Source of the DNA: an uncultured Bacteroidales bacterium
Lineage (GTDB): Bacteria > Bacteroidota > Bacteroidia > Bacteroidales > WCHB1-69
Length of the DNA stretch: 64,000 bases
Assembly (NCBI GenBank): GCA_900315705.1
Contig: ONAB01000010.1
Coordinates: forward strand, 1 to 64,000
Direction: 5' to 3'
A program made the position numbers and the translations under genes. Of the stretch, positions 1-8,605 are shown piece by piece. A model generated the notes under the pieces. That model searched no databases. It saw only the letters and a list, made by a program, of their open reading frames with translations, and was not told the DNA's origin. Within the stretch, counting starts at the first letter, position 1. Each line of letters begins with the position of its first letter.

Positions 1-1338
1 AAACGTGAGGCTGCAGTCCTCGTTGTTGACCTGCTTTATGTTGAAATGGGGCACCATATCGTAGATCTGAAGCTTGGCCTTATAGACGAACGGCACGCCA
101 GTCCACGACTCCATCACGCAGCAGTAGTAGGGCCACACCGTCGTGTTCGGGTCGTTACGCATAATCTGCAACTGCTGCGTCTGGTTGTCCAGCAGGTAGC
201 GCGGCGAGTTCTCGTTCAATCCATAGCACCATTGGTATGTCTTGAATCCCCAGGGCACATCGAGGGTGATGATATCGTCATTGTTGCAGACATCGGCCTC
301 CACCTTGCCCGGCACCATCTTCGCTGTGAAATACATCTCCGCCCAGTGGGCTGCCGGCGTACAACCACGCTTATAAATCTTGAGTTTGACGGTCTGGCCC
401 AGTCTGGCCTGCTCCGTCAGGTTGAAGGCCACAATGGTGTAGGGATATGACACCACCTCGTAGCTTCCCGACTGGCAACCGCTCGAAGCTTGTCCCTGAG
501 GACAAGTATAATACTGAAAGTCCACCCACGAGGGTGTCATCTCCGCATAGGCGCTACCTCCTGTTCCAGGAGCCGCGAACACATACTTGGCATAGGGCCA
601 AGCCGTATTCGCCTGATAGCCCGGATTGTCGTTGTAGTCGATTGTCCAAGGACCGTGCGGGCCGAAATTGCCGTTGATGGGGCGGTTCACATTGTACGTG
701 AAGGGACCGCTGCTCGTGGGGGAAGTCTGCTGATAGCCTGTATAGTAGTCGTTGGGATAATAGCCCAACGGCAGCAGTTGCCCGTTCGCATTGGTCACGG
801 AAATCTCGATACGGGGGTTGCCTTGGAAGTGATGGGAAGAGTTCACCACATTCTGCAACACGGTCATATAGTTCAAAAGCAAAACAGGGTTTATCGTATC
901 CGGTTTAAAAGTATAGATGAGTTCCTGGCATCTGTTTCCACCAATAGTCGTGTAACGGTCGCCAATTTGGATGACGGTGTCCACAAACGCACCCGGGGAG
1001 CCGTCCCAAGCGGGAGCCATCACGTTCATATGGTAATTGTAATTGTTCCCGAAACCGTAACAGGCGGCACAGTCAGTGCCCGACTGTCCGTTGGCCGTTC
1101 TCACCACGAAAGCGTGACTGTGGTTGCCGCTGCCGTCGGTAGTCGTGGTCAGCTGGTTCACCCCGGAGTTCGTGGTGGTCGTGCCACCCGATGTGGTTCC
1201 ATAACGGGGTTCCACCCAAGGTTGTCCCTGCAAATACATAAAGGATGCGGGTGAGCCCTGGTGGACGTTGGTCTGGGCTTCCAGTGTATATAAGCCCGAA
1301 AGGAAGAAAGACAGCAACAGGAACAAATATTTTTTCAT
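1..1338 (-). CDS. Secreted surface protein, C-terminus beyond window edge
   Basis: The frame is open for 446 codons from an ATG at 1338 to the window edge, so the C-terminus is missing. The first ~21 residues form a signal peptide (KKY, a Leu/Phe core, then ...LEAQ). The mature part is rich in Tyr, Asn, Gly and Thr. It is a paralogue of the next gene upstream: both open with a TPP/SPA-SFM motif followed by a Cys- and Tyr-rich region, and share a module around 'HWAEMYFTAK' here and 'HWAYGYFTAK' there, followed by a Cys-containing strand and a WPYYCCV / YPYYRCEV motif. By analogy a C-terminal T9SS sorting domain lies beyond the edge; that is inference. No catalytic motif is visible. Export, and probably a cell-surface location, is as far as the function can be taken. 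Confidence 0.8.
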   Translation of the reverse strand, partial: MKKYLFLLLSFFLSGLYTLEAQTNVHQGSPASFMYLQGQPWVEPRYGTTSGGTTTTNSGVNQLTTTTDGSGNHSHAFVVRTANGQSGTDCAACYGFGNNYNYHMNVMAPAWDGSPGAFVDTVIQIGDRYTTIGGNRCQELIYTFKPDTINPVLLLNYMTVLQNVVNSSHHFQGNPRIEISVTNANGQLLPLGYYPNDYYTGYQQTSPTSSGPFTYNVNRPINGNFGPHGPWTIDYNDNPGYQANTAWPYAKYVFAAPGTGGSAYAEMTPSWVDFQYYTCPQGQASSGCQSGSYEVVSYPYTIVAFNLTEQARLGQTVKLKIYKRGCTPAAHWAEMYFTAKMVPGKVEADVCNNDDIITLDVPWGFKTYQWCYGLNENSPRYLLDNQTQQLQIMRNDPNTTVWPYYCCVMESWTGVPFVYKAKLQIYDMVPHFNIKQVNNEDCSLTF

Positions 1339-1397
1339 TTCAAATCTATTATTACAAATCAAAAACGTAAAAAGGGAGTGTGATGTTTCACTTTCCG

Positions 1398-3236
1398 TTA
1401 TTTTTTCACAACTTTTCTACTCAAGCCGCCTTTATCGGTCTTTATTTTCAGCAGATAGGTTCCAGCCGTGAGGTCCGTCAAATCCAACTGTGCACGCGTG
1501 TCGTTCACGGAAATGTGCATCACCAATTTGCCCATCAAGTCATAAAGGAAGGCTTCGTGGATGGGGATGTCGCCCGTCTCAATATCCAGCAATCCCGATG
1601 TGGGGTTGGGATGAACTGTCAGGTCGGCATCCTGAATATGGTCTTGGATTCCGCTGTGAGGGACCGCCTCCACACGCACATAATTAACGGTCGTGTCGGG
1701 GCACTGGCCGTCCGCCCCACTCTGGACCAGCTGGACCCTATAGACACCAAGGGTGTCATAGACGTGGATGGGGTTGAAGGCGGTGGAGACGGGCGTGCCG
1801 TCACCGAAATCCCATTCCACATTGGGCTGCGCACCGGTTTGCGGGGTGAAGATTCCCGCGGTGGGATCATAATTGTATTGCGTGTATTGGCTGCAGTTGC
1901 TGAAGCGCACCTGATATTGGTGGTTGACGGTGTCAGCCGTCAGCTGCTCATAGGTGTAGCAGCCGTTCAGCTGATGATAGGAACTGACATAACCCTGATA
2001 GACGATGGGCACGCCAGCCTGCGTACGCACCTCGCAACGGTAGTATGGATAGATGCTGTCGCCAGCAGCGTAATTCAGGAAAATGTTGTGCAGGCCGTCA
2101 TAGCGCTCCGTATGCACGGCAGAGGCGGAGTCGGCGCCCGCATACCAGACGTAGGAGTTCTCGCTGAAGCCGTTGGGAACAGAGAGCCACACCTCGTTGT
2201 CGCCACAGGAACTGACCTTGATATGACTGTCAATCAACTTCGCCGTGAAATAGCCGTAAGCCCAGTGGAAGTTCATCACGCACGACTGCGCTCTGACGCG
2301 GAAAATGACGGTCTTGTGCTGTTGGGCCGCCTTACGGACATCAAAAGCTATCTGGGTGTACTTGAACCACTGACTGTTACAGCCGGAGTGCGACACGGGC
2401 ACCTGACCACTGAACTGGGCGTAGGGGCAATCGGTCACCTCAAAAGCTTTGTTCTCGTCGTTGGTGCCGTAGTAATCATAGCCCACAGGCGTGGCCAGAC
2501 AGTATGGCAAATGGCAGGTGCTGTTGCTCGCATTAATGGGTACATAGAGGAAGCGGGAATAGGGCCAGTAATAGGGGGTGTGGTCCTGAGGAACACCGTT
2601 CAGATCAGGATAGTATCCGAGATTCAGCAGATTGTAGGCCGAGTCCATCACCTCCACATAGAACTTGGCGTTCTGATAGGTCGGGTGGTTGGAGGCCTCC
2701 GTGGCGAAAGCCAGCATCACCAGAATCACGGCCTGGTCGGGGTCGGGACGGAACCAGTATTCGATGGACTGGCTCTTCTTGCCCTGCTCGACAGGGCCGC
2801 CCAGTTGGATGACCGTGTCAATCGGGTCATACAGGGTGCTGGGCTCCAAATCCCAACCGCCCTCGGGAAGGACAGTCGCCTGTGCGTATGTTCCCGCACC
2901 TGTCTGATAGCACATACAAGGGTCGGTGGCCGTGTGCGAGGTGATGAAACGGTGGCTCCAGTTGGTGGAAGTGGGTGTCAGGATGCCGTTCGTGGCATTG
3001 TTGGCCGTGCCGCTGTAACTTCCCTGCGTCCAGTTGTTAGGATTATTGCCGGAGCAGGTCCAATAACTGTTGTTCGGGTCGCACGAGCACCATTGCGTGC
3101 CGTAACGGCATTTCACGTATGAAGCCGTGAAGGTCATAAACGTGGGCGGCGTGCCGTTATAAACTGTCTGCGCCACCGCATCCGACAAAACAAAGCCCCA
3201 GAAACAGGCTAAAACAAGGAATAATATCTTTTTCAT
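1398..3236 (-). CDS. Secreted PKD-domain protein with T9SS type A sorting domain
   Basis: 612 residues. An N-terminal signal peptide ends near 'SDAVAQ'. A long middle region of unknown fold follows, rich in Tyr, Trp and Cys. At about residues 465-522 there is a PKD domain, shown by 'VEWDFGDGTP' and 'HVYDTLGVYRVQLV'. The last ~89 residues are a type A T9SS C-terminal domain: 'VHPNPTSG', then 'YDLMGKLV', then 'AGTYLLKI' and a basic 'RKVVKK' end. Such proteins are carried over the outer membrane by the gliding/Por secretion system and anchored on the surface. The gene is followed after 59 bp by its paralogue on the same strand, so the two are probably one transcript. A Bacteroidetes promoter box lies upstream (3301-3308). 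The substrate or ligand is unknown. Confidence 0.88.
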   Translation of the reverse strand: MKKILFLVLACFWGFVLSDAVAQTVYNGTPPTFMTFTASYVKCRYGTQWCSCDPNNSYWTCSGNNPNNWTQGSYSGTANNATNGILTPTSTNWSHRFITSHTATDPCMCYQTGAGTYAQATVLPEGGWDLEPSTLYDPIDTVIQLGGPVEQGKKSQSIEYWFRPDPDQAVILVMLAFATEASNHPTYQNAKFYVEVMDSAYNLLNLGYYPDLNGVPQDHTPYYWPYSRFLYVPINASNSTCHLPYCLATPVGYDYYGTNDENKAFEVTDCPYAQFSGQVPVSHSGCNSQWFKYTQIAFDVRKAAQQHKTVIFRVRAQSCVMNFHWAYGYFTAKLIDSHIKVSSCGDNEVWLSVPNGFSENSYVWYAGADSASAVHTERYDGLHNIFLNYAAGDSIYPYYRCEVRTQAGVPIVYQGYVSSYHQLNGCYTYEQLTADTVNHQYQVRFSNCSQYTQYNYDPTAGIFTPQTGAQPNVEWDFGDGTPVSTAFNPIHVYDTLGVYRVQLVQSGADGQCPDTTVNYVRVEAVPHSGIQDHIQDADLTVHPNPTSGLLDIETGDIPIHEAFLYDLMGKLVMHISVNDTRAQLDLTDLTAGTYLLKIKTDKGGLSRKVVKK

Positions 3237-3300
3237 AGCTTAAAAATTATGGTTAAAATTCAATAAAAAACTCCACTCCACCTTTTAACCCAACAGGCGG

Positions 3301-3308
3301 CAAATATA
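3301..3308 (-). promoter_or_regulatory. Promoter -7 box for the tandem T9SS proteins
   Basis: TATATTTG read on the minus strand, about 65 bp upstream of the start codon at 3236. It matches the Bacteroidetes sigma-ABfr -7 consensus TAnnTTTG. Confidence 0.6.
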
Positions 3309-3341
3309 CAAAATAATTTTTACGAAGGGATTTAAGAGGAC

Positions 3342-3370
3342 AAAAAAAAATGCAAACCGTAAAGCTTGCA
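3342..3370 (-). terminator. Rho-independent terminator after tRNA-Met
   Basis: On the minus strand a 7-bp stem (TGCAAGC / GGTTTGCA with one wobble) is followed by nine T residues. It starts ~10 bp after the 3' end of the tRNA. Confidence 0.8.
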
Positions 3371-3379
3371 TTTTTCCAG

Positions 3380-3453
3380 TGGCGGGAACGGGAATTGAAC
3401 TCGTGACCTCCGGGTTATGAATCCGACGCTCTAACCGACTGAGCTACCCCGCC
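3380..3453 (-). tRNA. tRNA-Met (CAT anticodon)
   Basis: A 74-nt cloverleaf with acceptor stem GGCGGGG / TCCCGCC, discriminator A, a D arm (TAGCTCAGTCGGTTAGAG) and a T arm closing on GTTCAATTC. The anticodon loop is TTCATAA. The G1-C72 pair argues against initiator tRNA; elongator Met is most likely. The lysidine-modified Ile(CAT) species has the same anticodon and cannot be fully excluded. CCA is not encoded. A promoter box lies just upstream at 3467-3474. Confidence 0.9.
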
Positions 3454-3466
3454 ATTTTTGAGGCTG

Positions 3467-3474
3467 CAAATATA
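3467..3474 (-). promoter_or_regulatory. Promoter -7 box for tRNA-Met
   Basis: TATATTTG on the minus strand, ending 14 bp before the tRNA 5' end. The surrounding sequence (GAGGCTGCAAA read on +) recurs upstream of the tRNA-Pro/tRNA-Arg pair, so both tRNA loci share one promoter design. Confidence 0.65.
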
Positions 3475-3560
3475 CATTTTTTTCAATAGCAAAATATCCG
3501 CAACCCCAATTTTTTACAACATCCTTTGATTCAATTATTTAAAACATAAAACTACTAAAA

Positions 3561-5768
3561 TCAAGCATAACTGTGCACCCCTCCCAGCAGCAGGTTCACA
3601 CCAAAATAGGTGACCAACACCGCCAAAAACGCCACCAGCACATAGATATGGAACAGCATTGGCCGGCGGTCATCCCAGCGCAGGTAGAGGGGAATGGCAT
3701 AGACCACCGCCGTGATGAGTGCCCACACCTCCTTGGGGTCCCACGACCAGTAGTTGCCCCAGCTGATGTTGGCCCACACCGAGCCGATGAGTATGCCCGC
3801 CACCAGGAAGAAGAGCGCCGGATAGAGCATCAGCAGCGTGACGTCCCGCAGGCGCGTCACACTTTCCATCCACTCCTTGCGGAAGAGACGCTGCACCAAC
3901 GCAGCCACGGAATTCACCAGGGCGAAGGCCAGCAACGCATATGCGAACATAATCACCGCCACGTGAAGCAGGAGCAGCGGCGACTTGAGCACCGGCATCG
4001 CGTGCGACACGGGAGGGCGCAATCCGTCCATCATCGCGGCCAACATCACAAAGCCAAGTATCAGCAGCCCGCCGTGCAGCACCACCGACGAGCGGTGGCC
4101 GACCCACAGCGAGAACACCGACACGCACAACGCCAGGAAGAGCATCGTCTCATACCCGCCTGTAAGGGGCACGTAACCCGACAATATCCAGCGCAGGGCA
4201 AACAATAGCGCCAAGTACACGGCGGCGAGCAGCAGCAACCCGGCATTGGCCCGGCGCAACCATACGGCACCACGCCTCACCCCGGTAACTGCACAGCCCA
4301 GGAACACCAGCCCCAACAACACCGCGCCGATGGCCATCATCCGGCCCGGCATTATGGCATTGTAAAACTTCTCCAACTTGAACTTGGCCTCCGAAGGCAA
4401 AACATCGCCAGCCTTGTTTTTCTGGAATATCCTCTCCTTCTCGAAAACCGTGTTCAACATATCCATATCCCCCTTCACCACCAACTCTTGACAATAGCTA
4501 AGTTGCTTTCGCACAAACAAGTATTCCCCTTCTGTGAGGACATTTACCGGCAGCGGGTCCGACTGGGAATACCACGACAGGTGCCCGAGACTGTCCTTCA
4601 GCGGGAATATATTCAGGGATGTGCCGTTGAGCAACGACACAATCTGCATATACTGCCGGTTGGCCGCCGAGAACTGAGCCCGGCGGGGATCGGTCATCTT
4701 CATCGTGTCCAGCATCTTCCCGATGACATTCTCCCCATAATCGTTGAGGAAGTCGGACAAAGCGGCATATCGGCCGTCAAGCCCCATTGCGGCGCGCACC
4801 TCCTTGCCCTTTATCTTGAAGACGGGTTCCTTTTTCCAATCTTCGAAATAGAAGAGCCATCCGGCCAGCACCTGTTCGGCGGTATAGCCTTTGTACGACG
4901 TGCTGCCGCAGAGTTTATAGGTGAAGTCGCGGGCGAACGACTGCACGGGACAAATGCGGTTCTGGTGGAGGATGTACATATCCCCCATCTTGGCGGCGGT
5001 CTCCTTGGGCAAAGCGCGCGGGCGGTCGGCACGGGCCTGAAGACCTAATGCCGCGCCGCAGAACAGCAGGAGCAGAGCGATTCTGGCGGACGTCGCCCGC
5101 ACGACGGCACGGAAACGGCTTCCCTTGTCCAGAAACATCACAATGAACGACAGCAGGAGCAGGATGAAACCCGCATACACCACCGCCACGCCCCACGGGT
5201 CGCGCGAGACCATAAGCTCAATACCGCCCGATTCGTCGTAGTCCGACATATAGAAACGATAATGGTGATGCTGGCCGATGTTGTTCATCGAGATGACCGT
5301 TGGCTGTTGCAGATCAGACATCTGCACCGTGGCCACAAAGTCCATCGGGGCCTTGGTGCCCGGATAGGTCACCACCTCGAAAGTGTCGAGCGACACGGTG
5401 AAGGGCAGCGCGAGCGTGCCGCCTTTGCCGTCGTCATACTGGTCGGAAGGTTGGTGAGGAGCGAGTTTAAGCACGCCCGACCGCCCTGTGAAATTCGTCA
5501 GCAGTGCTCCCGCGAAGATGAGCAGCACGGAAGCCCACTGCAGCCAGCCCCACAACCGAACCTGGCGACGTTGCGAGAACACCAGCACTGTCACAAGGGC
5601 CAGCTCCAGCGCCCACAACAGGACCGTCACGGGATGATGATAGACTTGCGCAATGGCGGCATCAGAGCCGTGCGATTTCTCATACACGGTCCCGAACGCC
5701 ATCAGCGCCACCAGGATAACGGTCATTATTGCCGTCAGGATTTTCAGGAATTTCACAGGCGATTTCAT
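3561..5768 (-). CDS. ccsA: Cytochrome c biogenesis protein, CcsB-CcsA (ResB-ResC) fusion
   Basis: 735 residues, the size of the fused System II cytochrome c synthetase of Bacteroidetes. The N-terminal third is ResB/CcsB-like: three hydrophobic segments within residues ~10-110, a periplasmic part, then a segment near 210-225. The C-terminal ~300 residues are CcsA-like with many membrane segments. The tryptophan-rich haem-handling motif 'WGNYWSWDPKE' begins near residue 670 and is complete (WGxxWxWDxxE). System II ligates haem to CxxCH motifs on the outer face of the inner membrane. The di-haem protein encoded next door carries two CxxCH motifs and is an obvious client. A promoter box lies at 5800-5807, so the gene can be transcribed independently of its upstream neighbour. 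Confidence 0.9.
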   Translation of the reverse strand: MKSPVKFLKILTAIMTVILVALMAFGTVYEKSHGSDAAIAQVYHHPVTVLLWALELALVTVLVFSQRRQVRLWGWLQWASVLLIFAGALLTNFTGRSGVLKLAPHQPSDQYDDGKGGTLALPFTVSLDTFEVVTYPGTKAPMDFVATVQMSDLQQPTVISMNNIGQHHHYRFYMSDYDESGGIELMVSRDPWGVAVVYAGFILLLLSFIVMFLDKGSRFRAVVRATSARIALLLLFCGAALGLQARADRPRALPKETAAKMGDMYILHQNRICPVQSFARDFTYKLCGSTSYKGYTAEQVLAGWLFYFEDWKKEPVFKIKGKEVRAAMGLDGRYAALSDFLNDYGENVIGKMLDTMKMTDPRRAQFSAANRQYMQIVSLLNGTSLNIFPLKDSLGHLSWYSQSDPLPVNVLTEGEYLFVRKQLSYCQELVVKGDMDMLNTVFEKERIFQKNKAGDVLPSEAKFKLEKFYNAIMPGRMMAIGAVLLGLVFLGCAVTGVRRGAVWLRRANAGLLLLAAVYLALLFALRWILSGYVPLTGGYETMLFLALCVSVFSLWVGHRSSVVLHGGLLILGFVMLAAMMDGLRPPVSHAMPVLKSPLLLLHVAVIMFAYALLAFALVNSVAALVQRLFRKEWMESVTRLRDVTLLMLYPALFFLVAGILIGSVWANISWGNYWSWDPKEVWALITAVVYAIPLYLRWDDRRPMLFHIYVLVAFLAVLVTYFGVNLLLGGVHSYA

Positions 5769-5799
5769 ATTTTTCAGACACTACGTGTTTTTGAAAGGG

Positions 5800-5807
5800 C
5801 AAAAATA
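5800..5807 (-). promoter_or_regulatory. Promoter -7 box for ccsA
   Basis: TATTTTTG on the minus strand, in the 54-bp gap between the di-haem oxidoreductase stop and the ccsA start. Confidence 0.5.
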
Positions 5808-5822
5808 ACAAATTTTAACTTC

Positions 5823-7406
5823 TTATATCGCTTCGATAAAAGCCACCATCGCATCGCGGTCAGACTTGGACAAGCGGCGGAACTTCTCGACCGACCAGCG
5901 GGCGTCGCTCTGGCTGCTGCCGTGCCACATAATGGCTTCGATGACGTTGCGGGCGCGGCAGTCGTGCAGACGGTCGGAGGCACCGGTGCAGACGTACGAC
6001 AGTCCGCGGCCCCAGAGCGGCGTGGTGCGGCACCAGCCGGTGCGGATGTCGTTGACCATAAAGAGACGGTGTTGCACCATATCGGAATAGGGCCATATTT
6101 TCTGATGCGGATAGCGCGGCAGGCGACGGTCCCCGTCGGTGAAAAAGCCGTTGGGGTCGGTAAAGTTGTCGGGGCCAGTGGTCCAGCTGGGACGGTGACA
6201 GGTGGCGCAGCCGCACTCGCGGAACAGCTTGCGACCCCGCTGGATGGTGCTGTCACCCAAGTTACGGGCAGCGGGCACGGCCAGGCCGCGGTGCCAGACC
6301 ATAAAGTTCACATAGTCGGACTTGCTCATCTCCACCGGCAACTCGCGATTCATCAGATAGTTGTAAATATCCGTCTCGGGATTGCCCGTTTGGTTCCATT
6401 CCGGGAAATAGTGGTAGAACTGCGCCTGCACCTCGGGATCCTTGGAGGCCTTGGTGGCGTATGCGGCGGTCATATAATGGTAGCGGCGGTCGGATCGCGT
6501 CACGTTAGTAATGTTCCAGATGGCGTTGGCGCCGGCAGCATCCTGCAGCGGTCCTCTTGACAGCGCGTAGGTAAAGCGTTTGGGATGATTGGTGTTGCCG
6601 TAAGTGCTGGCCCACGTGCTCCCGGCCCAAATAGCGGGATTCAGGGTGGCGCCCGCCTGGTACTCTTTGAGATACTGTGCTTTCAGAGAGTCGTCGGGGA
6701 TGGCGTCGAGCAGTCCCGTGCCATAAATGCCGATGGTGCTCTCCAATCGCACCTTGAGCTGGCCGTAGCTGATGTCCTGGCCGTTGACCTGCAAAGGCAC
6801 GTAGAAGGCGCTCTCCGGGATGGTCACCTCCGGATAGATCAGGTCATAGGTCTCCCCGTCGGGGAAACGGTTGCCCCATTCGTCCACATACGGAAGCCAG
6901 GATATCTGAATCTGGTCCTCGTCAATGGGAGCCTTGAAGGGCGCCACAGCCTTGGTTTGCGGCATCCCCGTGTAGGAGCTCAAGTAGTTGTCGTTCTGGT
7001 CGGTGAGCACGAGCAGATAGCCGTTGCCCCACTCGTCGGCACGGTAGCGGTCCATACGCTTGCCGTGGCCATAGCCCGGGTGGCAGCTAATGCAGGAACT
7101 GCGCACATAAAGCGGGCCCAAGCCGTTGAAGGGCGCATTGCTTTGCGTGATAGTGCGCTCGAAGAAATACTCGCCATACATAAAGTCGGCGGTCAAGCCG
7201 GCCTGTTCCACGGCGGGAGTGGGATCCTCGTATGCGGAGGCGGTGGCGTTGAAGGTCGTACCCAGACGCCCGCCGGCATACGTTTCCTCAATGATGCTGT
7301 TCTGCTCTTCCACAGTGGAGAAGGGCGTGTCGCTACAGCCCGCCACCATCAGGGCGAGACCGCAACAGACCATAAGTCTTTTGATTTGTCGTGTATTCAA
7401 GGTCAT
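5823..7406 (-). CDS. Di-haem oxidoreductase (thiol oxidoreductase / DHOR family) lipoprotein
   Basis: 527 residues. The signal sequence ends in a lipobox (VAGC, Cys24), so this is a lipoprotein facing the periplasm or outer membrane. Two haem c motifs are visible: CISCH at residues 105-109 and CATCH at 400-404. The layout (long insert between the two haems, 'RGRKLFRECGCATCH' before the second) fits the DHOR/DUF1111 family, which is related to MauG and di-haem peroxidases. It lies 19 bp downstream of the imelysin gene, the family's commonest partner, and upstream of the ccsA-type haem ligation gene. Family members are linked to iron uptake or redox chemistry, but their substrate is not settled. 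I infer periplasmic electron transfer in a metal-acquisition locus. Confidence 0.87.
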   Translation of the reverse strand: MTLNTRQIKRLMVCCGLALMVAGCSDTPFSTVEEQNSIIEETYAGGRLGTTFNATASAYEDPTPAVEQAGLTADFMYGEYFFERTITQSNAPFNGLGPLYVRSSCISCHPGYGHGKRMDRYRADEWGNGYLLVLTDQNDNYLSSYTGMPQTKAVAPFKAPIDEDQIQISWLPYVDEWGNRFPDGETYDLIYPEVTIPESAFYVPLQVNGQDISYGQLKVRLESTIGIYGTGLLDAIPDDSLKAQYLKEYQAGATLNPAIWAGSTWASTYGNTNHPKRFTYALSRGPLQDAAGANAIWNITNVTRSDRRYHYMTAAYATKASKDPEVQAQFYHYFPEWNQTGNPETDIYNYLMNRELPVEMSKSDYVNFMVWHRGLAVPAARNLGDSTIQRGRKLFRECGCATCHRPSWTTGPDNFTDPNGFFTDGDRRLPRYPHQKIWPYSDMVQHRLFMVNDIRTGWCRTTPLWGRGLSYVCTGASDRLHDCRARNVIEAIMWHGSSQSDARWSVEKFRRLSKSDRDAMVAFIEAI

Positions 7407-7425
7407 ACTATATAATAATAAATGG

Positions 7426-8565
7426 TTATTTTAAGACTTTGTTGACTTCCGACATCACCGCATCCAGCTCCTGGCAAGCGTCGGAGGCGGCACCGGCGGT
7501 GGCGTCGGTATAGTTGCTGACAAACGGGCGCTTCATCTTGCTGATGGCGTCAAGGGCCTTGTCGATGGCGGCACACACCCGCGCATCCAGATCTTTATCA
7601 TTGTCAGCCACATACTTATGAATGGACTTACTCTCATCGCGTCTGCCTTCCACTCCGCCCATATAGGCATTCTGGATGCTGATGATATTGTCATAGAAGT
7701 CGTCAATGGATTTCTGGCTATAGGGAGATTCAATGTAGGTGGGGTCCTCGCCATTGTAGGGCTTGCCGATTTTCGACGTGCCCACCTCATCGGCGATAGA
7801 ACAGCAGCCATCCACGATGACCATCAGCGCGGTGGCGCGAGTGGCGTAGGTGCTGCCGGCGTTGCCTGCATTGAGCATATTCTTGCCGTAAGAGGCGCTG
7901 CCGCCGTTGACGGTGGTGTTGAACTCAAGCTCCTCCATACGGGCCACGTGTGCGGCAGGGGCATCATCACCCAGCCAACTCACCTCCAACTGGAAGCAGC
8001 GGTTGCGCAAGTCACCGGCCACCGCCACGGCATACACCATCTGAAGGTCGGTGATTTCGGAAGCCGATTTGGGCTGGCCATTGGCAAAGAGGATATACTC
8101 GATGCCGTGGAAGCCGAGCAGGGCGTTGCCGAGATAGTCGCCGGCATAAACGTCGCTATCCTCGCCGGCCAGGGCCTGCATTTGCGCGGTGTTGGACATC
8201 ATCGTGTTGAAGCCGTCCTCATCCAGCGGCCAGGAGTCGATGTGCGGGTCAATGCCGAAGTCGTTGGCCGGGCCGAACAGGAAAGCCTCGCTCTTCTCCC
8301 ACCACGAACGGGCTTCGAGAAAGATACCGCAGGCGTTCCGCACGTTGGCGTCTGTCTTGTTGGCCTGTAAAGCCACCAAGGCATCCACCAGCTCTTGCGA
8401 CTTGGCAGCCAGGTTGGTGTAGGTCGGAGCTATGGTATTCTCCACATACTGGTTCAGGATTTTGCCCATCGCCTCGTCGTTGGCGGCCTCGGGATCCTTG
8501 CACGCGGCAAAAGCCACCATAAGTCCAATGAATGAACTCAACATTAATAATCTTCTGATTTTCAT
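7426..8565 (-). CDS. Imelysin family (M75-type) lipoprotein
   Basis: 379 residues with a lipobox ending at Cys22 (AFAAC). The signature GxHxxE is present as 'GFHGIEYILF' at residues 151-160 (His153, Glu156), and the mostly helical two-bundle pattern of imelysins is apparent. Family members (ICMP, IrpA, EfeO-related proteins) are iron-regulated and thought to bind iron or iron complexes at the cell surface; peptidase activity is doubtful for most. The gene starts ~40 bp downstream of the barrel protein gene and ends 19 bp before the di-haem gene. This fits an operon reading barrel, imelysin, di-haem protein. The assignment to the family is firm; the ligand is inferred. Confidence 0.9.
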   Translation of the reverse strand: MKIRRLLMLSSFIGLMVAFAACKDPEAANDEAMGKILNQYVENTIAPTYTNLAAKSQELVDALVALQANKTDANVRNACGIFLEARSWWEKSEAFLFGPANDFGIDPHIDSWPLDEDGFNTMMSNTAQMQALAGEDSDVYAGDYLGNALLGFHGIEYILFANGQPKSASEITDLQMVYAVAVAGDLRNRCFQLEVSWLGDDAPAAHVARMEELEFNTTVNGGSASYGKNMLNAGNAGSTYATRATALMVIVDGCCSIADEVGTSKIGKPYNGEDPTYIESPYSQKSIDDFYDNIISIQNAYMGGVEGRRDESKSIHKYVADNDKDLDARVCAAIDKALDAISKMKRPFVSNYTDATAGAASDACQELDAVMSEVNKVLK

Positions 8566-8605
8566 TTTTTTTGGTTTTTAATTATAATATAATATTGTTA
8601 AATGA

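Noticed and set aside
46-1254. Plus-strand open frames over the first kilobase
   Set aside because: They mirror the partial minus-strand secreted protein, which has a signal peptide, a paralogue and continuous coding sense.
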